Below, piece after piece: positions 7,980 to 15,250 of a DNA stretch of 15,547 bases. The notes beneath the pieces are model-generated. The model was not told the DNA's origin. It made no database searches and worked only from the letters and a program-made list of their open reading frames with translations. The position numbers and the translations under genes were made by a program. The first letter of the stretch is position 1, and every line of letters starts with the position of its first letter. This stretch comes from CAZDME01 sp964506785 [NCBI: uncultured bacterium]. Its GTDB lineage: Bacteria > CAZDME01 > JAYEMH01. The DNA is taken from assembly GCA_964506785.1 (NCBI GenBank), contig CAZDME010000031.1, positions 1 through 15,547 of the forward strand. Direction: 5' to 3'.

Positions 7980-9047
7980 ATGGTTATTGTTCTAATTTTA
8001 GCCGGCGGCCGGGGCGAACGTTTTTGGCCAAAAAGCCGAAAAAACTTCCCTAAGCATTTATTAAAGTTTTATGGGCAGGACTCTCTCTTTACTCAAACCA
8101 TTAAAAGGGCAAAAGGATTAGTGAAGGATGAACATATCTGGGTAGCGACGAATCAGACACAGGCAGGGTTAATCAAGAAATCATGGAAAGGGAAGTTCCC
8201 TTTCCATTTTTTAATTGAACCAGAAGGAAGGAATACGGCGGCGGCAATAGGGCTGGCGGCGATTAGGTTCAAAAAGAGCTATGGTCCAGAGGCGGTCATG
8301 GTGGTATTGTCAGCGGACCACCGGGTAGGTAAAACAAAAGAGTTTAAAGATAGTCTGCGCGCTAGTATAGATTTGGCTGAGAGAGAAAAAGGACTGGTAA
8401 CTATCGGAGTGAAAGCCCTTAGGCCAGAGGCGGGATTTGGCTATCTTGAAAAAGGAGACAAACATTCTTTTATAGCGGGAGCGTTCAGAGTAAAAAGTTT
8501 TATCGAAAAGCCTGAAATTTCCCGGGCAAAAAAGCTTCTGGAAAGTTCCAGGTACCTTTGGAATTCAGGAATTTTTGTCTGGACGGTCGAAGAGATTCTT
8601 TCGGCTTTTAAAAAACACCTTCCCGGGCATTCCAAGCTTTTGTCTCAAATTGAGAAGAAAAGGGACTATTCGAGTAGGGCCCTTAGGAATATTTATCATC
8701 GGTTCGAAAGTATCTCTATTGATTACGGGATAATGGAAAAGGCAAAGAATGTTTGGATGATGGAAGGTAAATTCATTTGGGATGACGTTGGCTCCTGGGT
8801 TTCCTGGGCGAGGCTTAAAGGTAAAAGGGCCGGCAAGAATATTACTATCGGTGAAGTTATCCCGATAGATACAAAAGATTCGATTATCTGGAGCGATAAG
8901 CAGTTAGTCGCTGCCTTAGGGATAAAAAATTTAATTGTCATAGCTGATAAAGATGTCGTTTTGGTCTGTGCTAAGGACCGGGCGCAGGAGATTAAAAAAA
9001 TTGTCTCCGGGCTTAATCAGAGAAAAAAATGGCAAAGGTATGTGTAG
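7980..9047 (+). CDS. Mannose-1-phosphate guanylyltransferase (GDP-mannose pyrophosphorylase)
   Basis: A 355-residue nucleotidyltransferase that makes GDP-mannose from mannose-1-phosphate and GTP. The signature LILAGGRGERFWPKSRKNFPKH at about residues 5-26 contains the G-x-G-x-R...PK nucleotide and catalytic elements. EPEGRNTAAAIGLAA (80-94), LSADH (110-114), FIEKPE (174-179), WNSGIF (194-199) and WDDVGSW follow in the expected order. It is the single-domain form, without the C-terminal phosphomannose isomerase domain of longer ManC/AlgA proteins. ATG 7980 gives the typical short lead into the first strand. The ribosome site is weak (GGGA at 7969-7972). The sugar mutase gene downstream plausibly supplies mannose-1-phosphate, so the pair points to GDP-mannose for surface glycans. 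Confidence 0.92.
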   Translation: MVIVLILAGGRGERFWPKSRKNFPKHLLKFYGQDSLFTQTIKRAKGLVKDEHIWVATNQTQAGLIKKSWKGKFPFHFLIEPEGRNTAAAIGLAAIRFKKSYGPEAVMVVLSADHRVGKTKEFKDSLRASIDLAEREKGLVTIGVKALRPEAGFGYLEKGDKHSFIAGAFRVKSFIEKPEISRAKKLLESSRYLWNSGIFVWTVEEILSAFKKHLPGHSKLLSQIEKKRDYSSRALRNIYHRFESISIDYGIMEKAKNVWMMEGKFIWDDVGSWVSWARLKGKRAGKNITIGEVIPIDTKDSIIWSDKQLVAALGIKNLIVIADKDVVLVCAKDRAQEIKKIVSGLNQRKKWQRYV

Positions 9048-9054
9048 AGTGAAC

Positions 9055-9178
9055 AGTTAACAAAAACAGAGGACAGGGAACAGGGGACAGAGGGCAGTAA
9101 AAAAAGAAGGCTTCTAAATTGCCAGATTTATCAGCAAAAACTAAAAATGACTATAACACAGTTAACAGAGGACAGGGA
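9055..9178 (+). repeat. Dispersed intergenic repeat, copy B, with internal direct repeats
   Basis: The 130-base spacer between the guanylyltransferase and mutase genes contains AACAGAGGACAGGGA exactly twice, at 9065-9079 and 9164-9178. CAGTTAAC also occurs twice, near 9054 and 9159. Between them lie GGGAACAGGGGACAGAGGGCAG and a 27-base block (9111-9137) that matches 3873-3899 at 22 of 27 positions. The second 15-base copy carries the GAGGA ribosome site, and its last base is the A of the mutase start codon. No coding potential is seen. Confidence 0.65.
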
Positions 9179-10569
9179 TGGAAAATTTACCTAAAATAAA
9201 ATTCGGAACTGACGGTTGGCGGGCAGTTATCGATAAAGATTTTAATGTGCCTAATGTAAAATATGTTGCCCAGGCCATAGCCGATTATCTAAAGAAAGGC
9301 AAGGTTATTGTTGGGTATGATACCCGCCGTCTTTCGCCGGAATTTGCCCGGGCAGCCGCCTCTGTTTTAGCCAGTAATGGTTTTTCCGTAGTTTTATCAA
9401 AGGCTTTTGTTCCTACCCCGGTTCTTTCCTATAAAATCAGGATAGAAAAAGCGCAAGCCGGAATTATGATTACCGCCAGCCATAATCCAGGTGAATATAA
9501 CGGTTTGAAAATGAAGGGGGGGTTTGCTGGCCCCGTAGGCGCTGAGGTGACTGGTAGCCTTGAGGATTTACTGGGGAAAAACCCGGTCAAAGAAATAAAA
9601 GATTCAGAAAAAAACATCAAAACCGAAGATTTTAGCTTGGATTATTTAGCCGGCATAAAAAAATACACCAAAGCGGAGTTTTTTAAAAAATGCCGCTTCA
9701 AGGTTATCGTTGATGATATGTTCGGAGCCGGAGGCGATTATTTACCCCGGGCTTTAGAGGAAACGCCGATTGAACTAAAAATGATACGCCATGAGCGGAA
9801 TACATCCTTCGGGGGAATTCATCCCGAACCAATCGCCGAAAACCTACAAGCCCTAATGGATAAGGTGAAAGAAGAAAAAGCGGTTTTGGGTTTAGCCACG
9901 GACGGGGATGCTGACCGCTTGGGCGTAGTTGACAGCCGGGGGAATTATGTTAGCGCCCAGTTAGTTTTCTCCCTGCTTTTTCTGAATTTGCTGGAAAGCC
10001 GCCTTTGGCGGGGAGGTTTAGTTAAAAGCGTTGCCTCTACTTTTTTGCTTGATAAAATTGCCCAAAAGTTCAAATTACCGATTTATGAAACTGCGGTTGG
10101 TTTCAAACATGCGGTCCCCTATATGCTTGACCAGGATATTCTTATGGCCGGCGAGGAGAGCGGCGGTTATGGATTTAAGGGACGGCCGCCGGAAAGGGAT
10201 GGAATACTGGCCGGATGCCTTCTTTTAGAAATGATGGGTAGAAGGGGGCAGTCTTTAATTGAGATATTGAAAGATTTAGAAAAAGAGTTCGGCTCATTTT
10301 TCTATAAAAGAATGGATATAGAATATTCCCAGGCGAAAAAAGAAGAATGCCTCAAAAAGCTTAAAACAACTTTACCCAAAATTTTAGGAAGGAAAAAAGT
10401 AAAAAAAACTAATTTAAAAGATGGGCATAAATTCATTCTTGAAGATAATAGCTGGCTTCTTTTGCGTTTTTCCGGCACCGAGCCGTTACTGCGCATTTAT
10501 AGCGAAGCGGGAAGCCCTGAAGATGTTCAGGAACTGCTGGCCGAAGGGAAAAGATTGGTTGAAGCTTAA
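9178..10569 (+). CDS. Phosphoglucomutase/phosphomannomutase family enzyme
   Basis: A 463-residue alpha-D-phosphohexomutase that moves phosphate between C1 and C6 of a hexose. All four domains are represented: the N-terminal KFGTDGWRA, catalytic phosphoserine S101 in TASHNPGEYNG, the Mg loop D242-G-D244-A-D246-R, the sugar-specificity loop GEESGG at 325-330, and the C-terminal phosphate-binding RFSGTEPLLRIYSE. GEESGG differs from the GEMSGH typical of the classical dual-specificity enzyme and from GEQSGH of GlmM, so glucose versus mannose preference cannot be settled here. The neighbouring guanylyltransferase favours a role in GDP-mannose supply. The ATG has GAGGA five bases upstream, contributed by a repeat copy. 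Signal peptidase I follows after 41 bases. Confidence 0.93.
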   Translation: MENLPKIKFGTDGWRAVIDKDFNVPNVKYVAQAIADYLKKGKVIVGYDTRRLSPEFARAAASVLASNGFSVVLSKAFVPTPVLSYKIRIEKAQAGIMITASHNPGEYNGLKMKGGFAGPVGAEVTGSLEDLLGKNPVKEIKDSEKNIKTEDFSLDYLAGIKKYTKAEFFKKCRFKVIVDDMFGAGGDYLPRALEETPIELKMIRHERNTSFGGIHPEPIAENLQALMDKVKEEKAVLGLATDGDADRLGVVDSRGNYVSAQLVFSLLFLNLLESRLWRGGLVKSVASTFLLDKIAQKFKLPIYETAVGFKHAVPYMLDQDILMAGEESGGYGFKGRPPERDGILAGCLLLEMMGRRGQSLIEILKDLEKEFGSFFYKRMDIEYSQAKKEECLKKLKTTLPKILGRKKVKKTNLKDGHKFILEDNSWLLLRFSGTEPLLRIYSEAGSPEDVQELLAEGKRLVEA

Positions 10570-10610
10570 GCGGTACCGATTAACTGGATTAAACCTTTGA
10601 AAGGAATGAA

Positions 10611-11153
10611 ATGAAGAAGAGAAAATCAATTTTCAGAGAATATGTAGAGACGATAATCATCGCCGTGGTTTTAGCCTTGTTTATACGCACTTTTATTGTC
10701 CAAAGTTTTAAAATTCCTTCAGATTCCATGGTGCCGACTTTACTTTCAAAACCGATTAACGACCGGATAATGGTTAACAAATTTATTTATAAATTTAATC
10801 CGCCGAAGCGCGGAGATGTCGTTGTTTTTCGTTCTCCCCTGGAACCCAAAAAAAATTTTATTAAAAGGGTGGTTGCTTTGGGAGGAGAAGAGGTAGAGAT
10901 AAAAAACGCCAGTATCTATATTGACAGAATGAAACTGAACGAGCCCGAAGAAATTGCCAATATTTATTATTACTCCTCCGGCCCCTATGGAAGCGGAAAG
11001 GTTGATGTGCCTTTAGGCGAAATCTATGTTTTAGGCGATAATAGCGCCAATAGCCAGGACAGTCGTTATTGGGGTTTTGTCCCTTTAGAAAATGTTGCCG
11101 GGAAGGCAATGTTTATTTTCTGGCCTCCTTATCGGATGGGAAAGGTACGATAA
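10611..11153 (+). CDS. lepB: Signal peptidase I
   Basis: A 180-residue membrane-anchored serine protease that removes signal peptides on the outer face of the inner membrane. One N-terminal membrane helix (about residues 13-30) is followed by box B, FKIPSDSMVPTL, with nucleophile S39. The general base is K85 in box D, FIKRVVALGGE. Box E, VLGDNSANSQDSRYWG, completes the site. The single-anchor, short form resembles the Bacillus SipS layout rather than E. coli LepB with two anchors. ATG 10611 has AGGA at 10602-10605, five bases upstream. It follows the mutase closely and is probably co-transcribed with it. A weak hairpin lies about 35 bases past the stop. Confidence 0.95.
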   Translation: MKKRKSIFREYVETIIIAVVLALFIRTFIVQSFKIPSDSMVPTLLSKPINDRIMVNKFIYKFNPPKRGDVVVFRSPLEPKKNFIKRVVALGGEEVEIKNASIYIDRMKLNEPEEIANIYYYSSGPYGSGKVDVPLGEIYVLGDNSANSQDSRYWGFVPLENVAGKAMFIFWPPYRMGKVR

Positions 11154-11187
11154 CTTCCCCGCATTTCCAACAACCAGAAAAAACGTA

Positions 11188-11213
11188 AAACCACATTTGT
11201 GGTTTGGTTTTAT
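11188..11213 (+). terminator. Possible intrinsic terminator after lepB
   Basis: AAACCAC (11188-11194) and GTGGTTT (11199-11205) form a 7-pair stem with a 4-base loop, followed by GGTTTTATT. The stem is short and the T tract is interrupted by GG, so strength is doubtful. Its position between the lepB stop and a near-consensus promoter fits a unit boundary. Confidence 0.45.
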
Positions 11214-11226
11214 TATGGATATTCTA

Positions 11227-11255
11227 TTGACAAAATAGTTGGAAGGTGGTATAAA
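11227..11255 (+). promoter_or_regulatory. Near-consensus sigma-70-type promoter before the TonB-family gene
   Basis: TTGACA (11227-11232), a 17-base spacer, then TATAAA (11250-11255). The -35 box is a perfect match, the -10 matches 5 of 6, and the spacing is optimal. The start of transcription would be near 11262, giving a leader of only about 20 bases before the TTG start at 11282. Confidence 0.75.
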
Positions 11256-11281
11256 AAAGAAGAATACGGGGGAGAAAGGAA

Positions 11282-11980
11282 TTGGCTGGCCGGTCGCTTT
11301 TTAGATTTTGTTTTATCCTATCTTTATGCCTGCATTTTGGTTTTAGTTTTTTCCCTTTCTTTGGCGGTTCTCAAACAACACAGGCTCATTCGCCGAAATT
11401 TCTAGAGGTAGCTTTTCTAAAAAATAAGGTAAACAAGCATCTTTTGGCGCGGAAGAATGAGAGTAAAGAGCTGCCGGACAAACAGGAAAAGCCGCAGCTT
11501 AGTTCAGATAGTTTGCGGCCGGTAAGCGAAATTATTAATAGAATTGAAATTTCCCGGGCAACCCAAGATTTACCGCTTCCGGTTAGCCGCAAAAAGAAAA
11601 ATGACAACAAAAAAGCCGATATAAAGACTGTCGTTATTACCGACTCATTGGAACTTGATTTAGGTGATGACGGGGTTGATTTCTTCCCGGCTCTTTTCGC
11701 TGACTATGCCCATATTTTAAGGGCCTATATTTTAGAAAACATAGTTTATCCTCAGGCAGCTTTTAGAAAAAATATGGAGGGCAGCGTTCAGCTGAAATTC
11801 GTGCTTTCACCCGACGGGAACTTAAAAGACATCTATATTCTTAAATCCTCTAATTGTTTAATTCTTGATGTGGCGGCCCTTGATGCCGTAGAAAAGGCAA
11901 GCCCTTTTCCTTCCTTCCCTAAAAATTTAAATGCCAAAGAATTATTTGTCAAAGTTCCCATTGTTTATAAATTGAATTAA
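11282..11980 (+). CDS. TonB family protein (C-terminal TonB domain)
   Basis: A 232-residue protein with one N-terminal hydrophobic segment (about residues 5-27) as inner-membrane anchor. A charged, lysine-rich periplasmic linker of roughly 110 residues follows; it lacks the long Pro-Lys/Pro-Glu repeats of classical TonB. A TonB C-terminal domain starts at about residue 150: VYPQAAFRKNMEGSVQLKFVLSPDGNLKDIYILKSSNC, then the terminal FVKVPIVYKLN strand. In the family this domain contacts outer-membrane receptors and transmits force. No exbB, exbD or receptor gene is adjacent, so its partner is unknown. The start is TTG at 11282, with GGGGGAG at 11268-11274 seven bases upstream; there is no early in-frame ATG. 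It is preceded by its own strong promoter. Confidence 0.82.
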   Translation: MAGRSLFRFCFILSLCLHFGFSFFPFFGGSQTTQAHSPKFLEVAFLKNKVNKHLLARKNESKELPDKQEKPQLSSDSLRPVSEIINRIEISRATQDLPLPVSRKKKNDNKKADIKTVVITDSLELDLGDDGVDFFPALFADYAHILRAYILENIVYPQAAFRKNMEGSVQLKFVLSPDGNLKDIYILKSSNCLILDVAALDAVEKASPFPSFPKNLNAKELFVKVPIVYKLN

Positions 11981-11991
11981 AACCGCCACCC

Positions 11992-12018
11992 GTATTTCTT
12001 TAACGTAACGCGAAATAC
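11992..12018. other. Hairpin between the TonB-family gene and the UPF0280 gene
   Basis: GTATTTC (11992-11998) pairs with GAAATAC (12012-12018) around a 13-base loop. No T run follows, so it is not a standard terminator. It could be an mRNA processing or stability structure, or chance. Confidence 0.3.
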
Positions 12019-12042
12019 CAGATAACAAATACGAAAAGCAGT

Positions 12043-12771
12043 ATGTATGTAGAAAAAACTTACCGCCGGTCCGTCAAGACAAATGATTTGATAAATTTCT
12101 CCGTAGCTGAAAAAGAAACGGACCTTTTAATTTCTGCCGAAAAAGACTTAAGACAAGTTGCCCGGCGGGCAGTTTTGGAAAATCGCCGGGTTTTAGAAGA
12201 TTACATTAAAAATAAGCCTTATTTTTACAGCAGCCTCAAGCCGTATAGGTTGGAGCCTCATGCCCCGCTTTTGATTAAGGAAATGTCGGCGGCGGCAAAC
12301 CTTGCCGGCGTAGGGCCGATGGCTGCAGTCGCCGGCCTTTTAGCCCAAAAGGTGGGAGAGGCCCTTTTCCCTTTTTCTTCTCAAGTTTTAGTCGAAAATG
12401 GCGGAGATATTTTTATAAAAACCGAGAAGAAAAGGAAAGTCGGAATATATACCGAGAATAAGGATTTTTCCGATAAATTAGCCCTGGAGATTTCTCCCGG
12501 AGATTCTCCTTTGGGGATTTGTACTTCATCCGGGAAGTTCGGACATTCTTTAAGTTTCGGAAATGCCGATGCGGTCGTGGTTATTTCTCGTCAAGCGGCA
12601 TTGGCTGATGCCGCGGCTACGGCAATAGCTAACCGGGTCAAAACTGTAGAAGATGCTTCTTTAGCTTTAAGTTGGGGGAAGACGATTCCAGGAATTATAG
12701 GCGTTTTAATTATCATAAAGAAGAAAATTGCCGCTTGGGGGAAAATAAATTTATTAATAGGCGATAAATAA
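12043..12771 (+). CDS. UPF0280 family protein (ApbE-like fold)
   Basis: A 242-residue protein that I recognise as UPF0280, an uncharacterised family related to the FMN transferase ApbE. ApbE-like landmarks appear in order: ENGGDIFI at 118-125 (compare the GGD strand of ApbE), CTSSGKFGHSLSFG at 160-173 (the TSG turn) and ADAAATAIAN at 188-197 (the D-A-x-x-T metal region). The classical N-terminal ApbE region is reduced, so FMN transfer cannot be assumed. No signal peptide is seen, unlike many ApbE proteins. The ATG at 12043 has no clear Shine-Dalgarno; a second, out-of-frame ATG follows at 12047. It lies 62 bases after the TonB-family gene and 106 bases before nadE, in the same direction. Confidence 0.85.
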   Translation: MYVEKTYRRSVKTNDLINFSVAEKETDLLISAEKDLRQVARRAVLENRRVLEDYIKNKPYFYSSLKPYRLEPHAPLLIKEMSAAANLAGVGPMAAVAGLLAQKVGEALFPFSSQVLVENGGDIFIKTEKKRKVGIYTENKDFSDKLALEISPGDSPLGICTSSGKFGHSLSFGNADAVVVISRQAALADAAATAIANRVKTVEDASLALSWGKTIPGIIGVLIIIKKKIAAWGKINLLIGDK

Positions 12772-12877
12772 AAGGTGATAGAGATTAAGTGATAGGTAGT
12801 AGGGAATAAGGACGAAAATATAACGATATTCTGAAAAGGTATAGCCTATAACTTGATTTAAAGAAAGAGAGGGATGG

Positions 12878-13648
12878 ATGCAAGACTTCGATTTAAATAT
12901 TTTGAAAGTTAGAAACCAATTGGTTGAGTTTATAAAAGCGGAAGTAAATAACCGGGGGTTTTCTAAAGTGGTCATCGGTCTTTCCGGGGGGCTCGATTCC
13001 ACGGTTACAGTTTATTTAGCGATCAAGGCCTTGGGAGTAAATAATGTTACCGGTATATTGTTACCTTATGGAAAGAATATGATAACTGATTTGACCTTAG
13101 CAAAACTGGTGGCCGAAAACCTTAAGATAAAAACGGTAGAGATTAATATTGGGCCGGTAGTGAACGAGCTTTCTTCTTTAGTCGGGGCTGATGAAGATAA
13201 GGTGAGAAAAGGTAACATTATGGCCCGGATGCGGATGATTATTCTTTATGACCAATCCCGCCTTTTTAATGCGCTGGTTTTAGGAACAAGCAATAAAAGC
13301 GAAATGCTTCTGGGATATTATACCCTTTGGGGAGATATGGCCTGTGCCATTGCTCCCCTGGGAAATTTATATAAGACCCAGGTTCGTAATCTGGCTTATT
13401 ACCTGGGTGTCCCTCAGACAATTATCAAAAAACCGCCTTCAGCCGGTTTATGGGAAGGACAGCTTGATGAAGAGGAATTGGGATTTACTTATGAAGAAGT
13501 CGACCGGATACTACATTTTATGGTAGATAAAAAATATAATTTTACTAAACTGCGAAAGGAAGGATTTCAAGCAAGCTTCATTTATCGGGTAAAAAGCCTT
13601 TTAGCGCAGACAGATTTTAAAAGAGCATTACCTGTGGTGCCAAAGTAA
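12878..13648 (+). CDS. nadE: NAD synthase, ammonia-dependent
   Basis: A 256-residue N-type ATP pyrophosphatase that amidates deamido-NAD to NAD in the cytoplasm. The ATP pyrophosphate loop SGGLDS is at 36-41. GTSNKSEMLLGYYTLWGDMACAIAPLGNLYKTQV supplies the ammonia/deamido-NAD binding region. KPPSAGLWEGQLDEEELGFTYEEVD is the C-terminal loop common to NadE. There is no N-terminal nitrilase (glutaminase) domain, so free ammonia should be the nitrogen source. That fits the convergent glutamine synthetase neighbour only in sharing ammonia; co-regulation is not shown. AGAGAGGG sits about five bases before ATG 12878. The stop faces the glnA stop with only 23 bases between them. Confidence 0.95.
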   Translation: MQDFDLNILKVRNQLVEFIKAEVNNRGFSKVVIGLSGGLDSTVTVYLAIKALGVNNVTGILLPYGKNMITDLTLAKLVAENLKIKTVEINIGPVVNELSSLVGADEDKVRKGNIMARMRMIILYDQSRLFNALVLGTSNKSEMLLGYYTLWGDMACAIAPLGNLYKTQVRNLAYYLGVPQTIIKKPPSAGLWEGQLDEEELGFTYEEVDRILHFMVDKKYNFTKLRKEGFQASFIYRVKSLLAQTDFKRALPVVPK

Positions 13649-13671
13649 GGTGACTCAAGGATTTCTCCGGG

Positions 13672-15009
13672 CTAAATAATCGGTAAATACTTTTTTAATT
13701 CATGGGAGGTTATCTGAATACGATATTCCTCCCATTCTTTCTTTTTATTCAAAATGAAGCGGTTGAAAATGTGCTCGCCCAGGGCTTCTCTAACAAACTT
13801 ACTCTTCTCTGTTTCCATAATGGCTTCAAGAAGGCTACCGGGCAGGGCAGTTAGTTTTCGGTTTTCTATCTCTGCATTTTTCATTTTATAAATATTCGGT
13901 TCAACCGGCTTAGGCAGTTTGTATTTTTTCTCAATTCCTTCCAATCCTGCCGCCAGCATTACCGAAAAGGCCAAATAGGGATTGCAGGCTCCGTCCGGGC
14001 AGCGCAGCTCGGCCCGGATTGCCTCTTCTTTTCCCGGGTGATAATGTGGTACGCGAATAAGAGTAGTGCGGTTACGCTGCGCCCAGGAGATATAAACGGG
14101 GGCTTCGTAGCCGGCGACTAAACGTTTATAGGAATTTACCCATTGGGCGGTCAAGGCGCAGATTTCCCGGGCGTGAGTGAGCTGCCCGGCAATAAATTGT
14201 TTAGCCGTTTCTGAAAGGTGATATTTATCACTGGGGTCAAAGAAACTGTTTTTATTGCCGCTTTTTAAAGACTGATGGAGATGCATACCGCTTCCATTTA
14301 CTCCGAGTAGAGGTTTAGGCATAAAGGTGGCGTAGACGCCGTGGCGCTGAGCAATTTCCCGAATAACCATTCGAGAGGTAATAATGTTATCAGCCATACT
14401 AAGGGCTTCATTATACTTCAGGTCAATTTCATGCTGGCTGGGAGCGACTTCATGATGGCTGGATTCAATGGTTATTCCCATCTCTTCGAGCATTTTGATG
14501 GTTTGGTTACGAAGGAAATTGGCCAAGTCATTAGGGATAACTTCAAAATAGGTTCCTTGGTCAAGCGTTTCGGGTCTTTCATTATTTTTGAAATAAAAGT
14601 ATTCTAATTCCGGGCCGACATGATATCGGAATCCCATTTTTTCGGCTCGGGCTATATTTCTTTTTAAAGCATAGCGGGGGTCACCCGGATAAGGATTGCC
14701 GTCAGGGCTTAAAAGGTCGCAAAAGAGCCGGGCAGTTCGCGGCTGATCGCTTTGCCAGGGTAAAATTTGTAAGGTAGCCGGGTCCGGCTTAGCTAAAATA
14801 TCACTTTCCTCTGCTTCGGCAAAACCAGTAATAGAAGAGCCGTCGAAACCTTTACCCTGGTTAAGGGCTTCTTCCAGTTCACCTCGGGTGATAGAGACAC
14901 ATTTTAGAATCCCCAGGATATCGGTAAACCAGAGCTGGATAATTTCTATCTTTTCATCGGAAATTTTGGAAAAAACCGCCTGCTTAGTCAGTTTTTCTTT
15001 CTTGGCCAT
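13672..15009 (-). CDS. glnA: Glutamine synthetase, type I (GSI-alpha-like)
   Basis: A protein of about 445 residues that makes glutamine from glutamate, ammonia and ATP in the cytoplasm. The family blocks are present: GFDGSSITGFAEAEESDI, GPELEYFYF, the metal-binding APSQHEIDLKYNEAL, the ATP-binding KPLLGVNGSGMHLHQSL, and RNRTTLIRVP. The short length and the NIYKM...LPGSLLEA region, without the NLYDLP context of the E. coli adenylylation tyrosine, place it with GSI-alpha enzymes that are not adenylylated. Two ATGs are adjacent, at 15012 and 15009; AGGGGG (15020-15015) is two bases from the first and five from the second, so 15009 is preferred. It is transcribed from its own promoter and converges on nadE. 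Confidence 0.95.
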   Translation of the reverse strand: MAKKEKLTKQAVFSKISDEKIEIIQLWFTDILGILKCVSITRGELEEALNQGKGFDGSSITGFAEAEESDILAKPDPATLQILPWQSDQPRTARLFCDLLSPDGNPYPGDPRYALKRNIARAEKMGFRYHVGPELEYFYFKNNERPETLDQGTYFEVIPNDLANFLRNQTIKMLEEMGITIESSHHEVAPSQHEIDLKYNEALSMADNIITSRMVIREIAQRHGVYATFMPKPLLGVNGSGMHLHQSLKSGNKNSFFDPSDKYHLSETAKQFIAGQLTHAREICALTAQWVNSYKRLVAGYEAPVYISWAQRNRTTLIRVPHYHPGKEEAIRAELRCPDGACNPYLAFSVMLAAGLEGIEKKYKLPKPVEPNIYKMKNAEIENRKLTALPGSLLEAIMETEKSKFVREALGEHIFNRFILNKKKEWEEYRIQITSHELKKYLPII

Positions 15010-15038
15010 CATTTCCCCCTTTTAATAGTGTCAAGGTA

Positions 15039-15061
15039 TTCCGCCATAAAGCATTAGCGGA
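15039..15061 (-). other. Hairpin in the glnA leader
   Basis: In the predicted glnA leader, TCCGC and GCGGA flank TAATGCTTTATG. A 5-pair outer stem can be extended by TAA/TTA with a two-base bulge. It lies about 30 bases before the start codon. It does not match a riboswitch that I recognise. Confidence 0.3.
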
Positions 15062-15088
15062 GAGGTAAGGTATCAAAGTATTAAAATA

Positions 15089-15117
15089 ATTATAGCCCAA
15101 ATCGATTTTTTAATCAA
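15089..15117 (-). promoter_or_regulatory. Near-consensus sigma-70-type promoter for glnA
   Basis: On the minus strand TTGATT (15117-15112), a 17-base spacer, then TATAAT (15094-15089), a perfect -10 box. Transcription would start near 15082, giving a leader of about 70 bases. No sigma-54 GG-N10-GC element is visible, so the gene looks constitutively readable by the housekeeping sigma factor. Confidence 0.75.
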
Positions 15118-15183
15118 GCAAAAATGATAGTGTAAAATATTCTGGGCGCTTTAAGAATAAAAGTTCTTTGAAAAGCAAATAAA

Positions 15184-15247
15184 AATGGCATACCTTAATA
15201 TGGTTGTTGTTGCCTCAACCAATGACCATTAACCGGGGCAAAGCCCC
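15184..15247 (+). other. Stem-loops in the leader of the transposase remnant
   Basis: TGGTTG (15201-15206) pairs with CAACCA (15216-15221), nested inside AATGG (15184-15188) and CCATT (15226-15230). A second tight hairpin, GGGGC-AAA-GCCCC, is at 15235-15247 just before the GGAGG site. Such leader hairpins are common in insertion sequences, where they limit read-through translation. The roughly 170 bases between the glnA promoter and the remnant hold no gene that I can see. Confidence 0.4.
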
Positions 15248-15250
15248 AGA

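Noticed and set aside
9065-9178. CRISPR-like direct repeats.
   Set aside because: There are only two 15-base copies with one long gap, no regular spacers and no cas genes; they are treated as a dispersed intergenic repeat.
11199-11405. A 68-codon plus-strand open frame with hydrophobic stretches.
   Set aside because: It overlaps the TonB-family gene in another frame, runs through the terminator-like hairpin and the promoter, and has no ribosome site.
12772-12877. Spacer before nadE with two GTGATAG copies (12775-12781, 12789-12795) and TATAG-C-CTATA (12840-12850).
   Set aside because: The repeats are short and show no clear promoter or operator layout; they may belong to the same style of intergenic repeats but do not match the 3826 and 9055 copies.
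15029-15034. TTGACA on the minus strand just before glnA.
   Set aside because: A -10 box at normal spacing would fall at the start codon; the TTGATT/TATAAT pair further upstream is far better.
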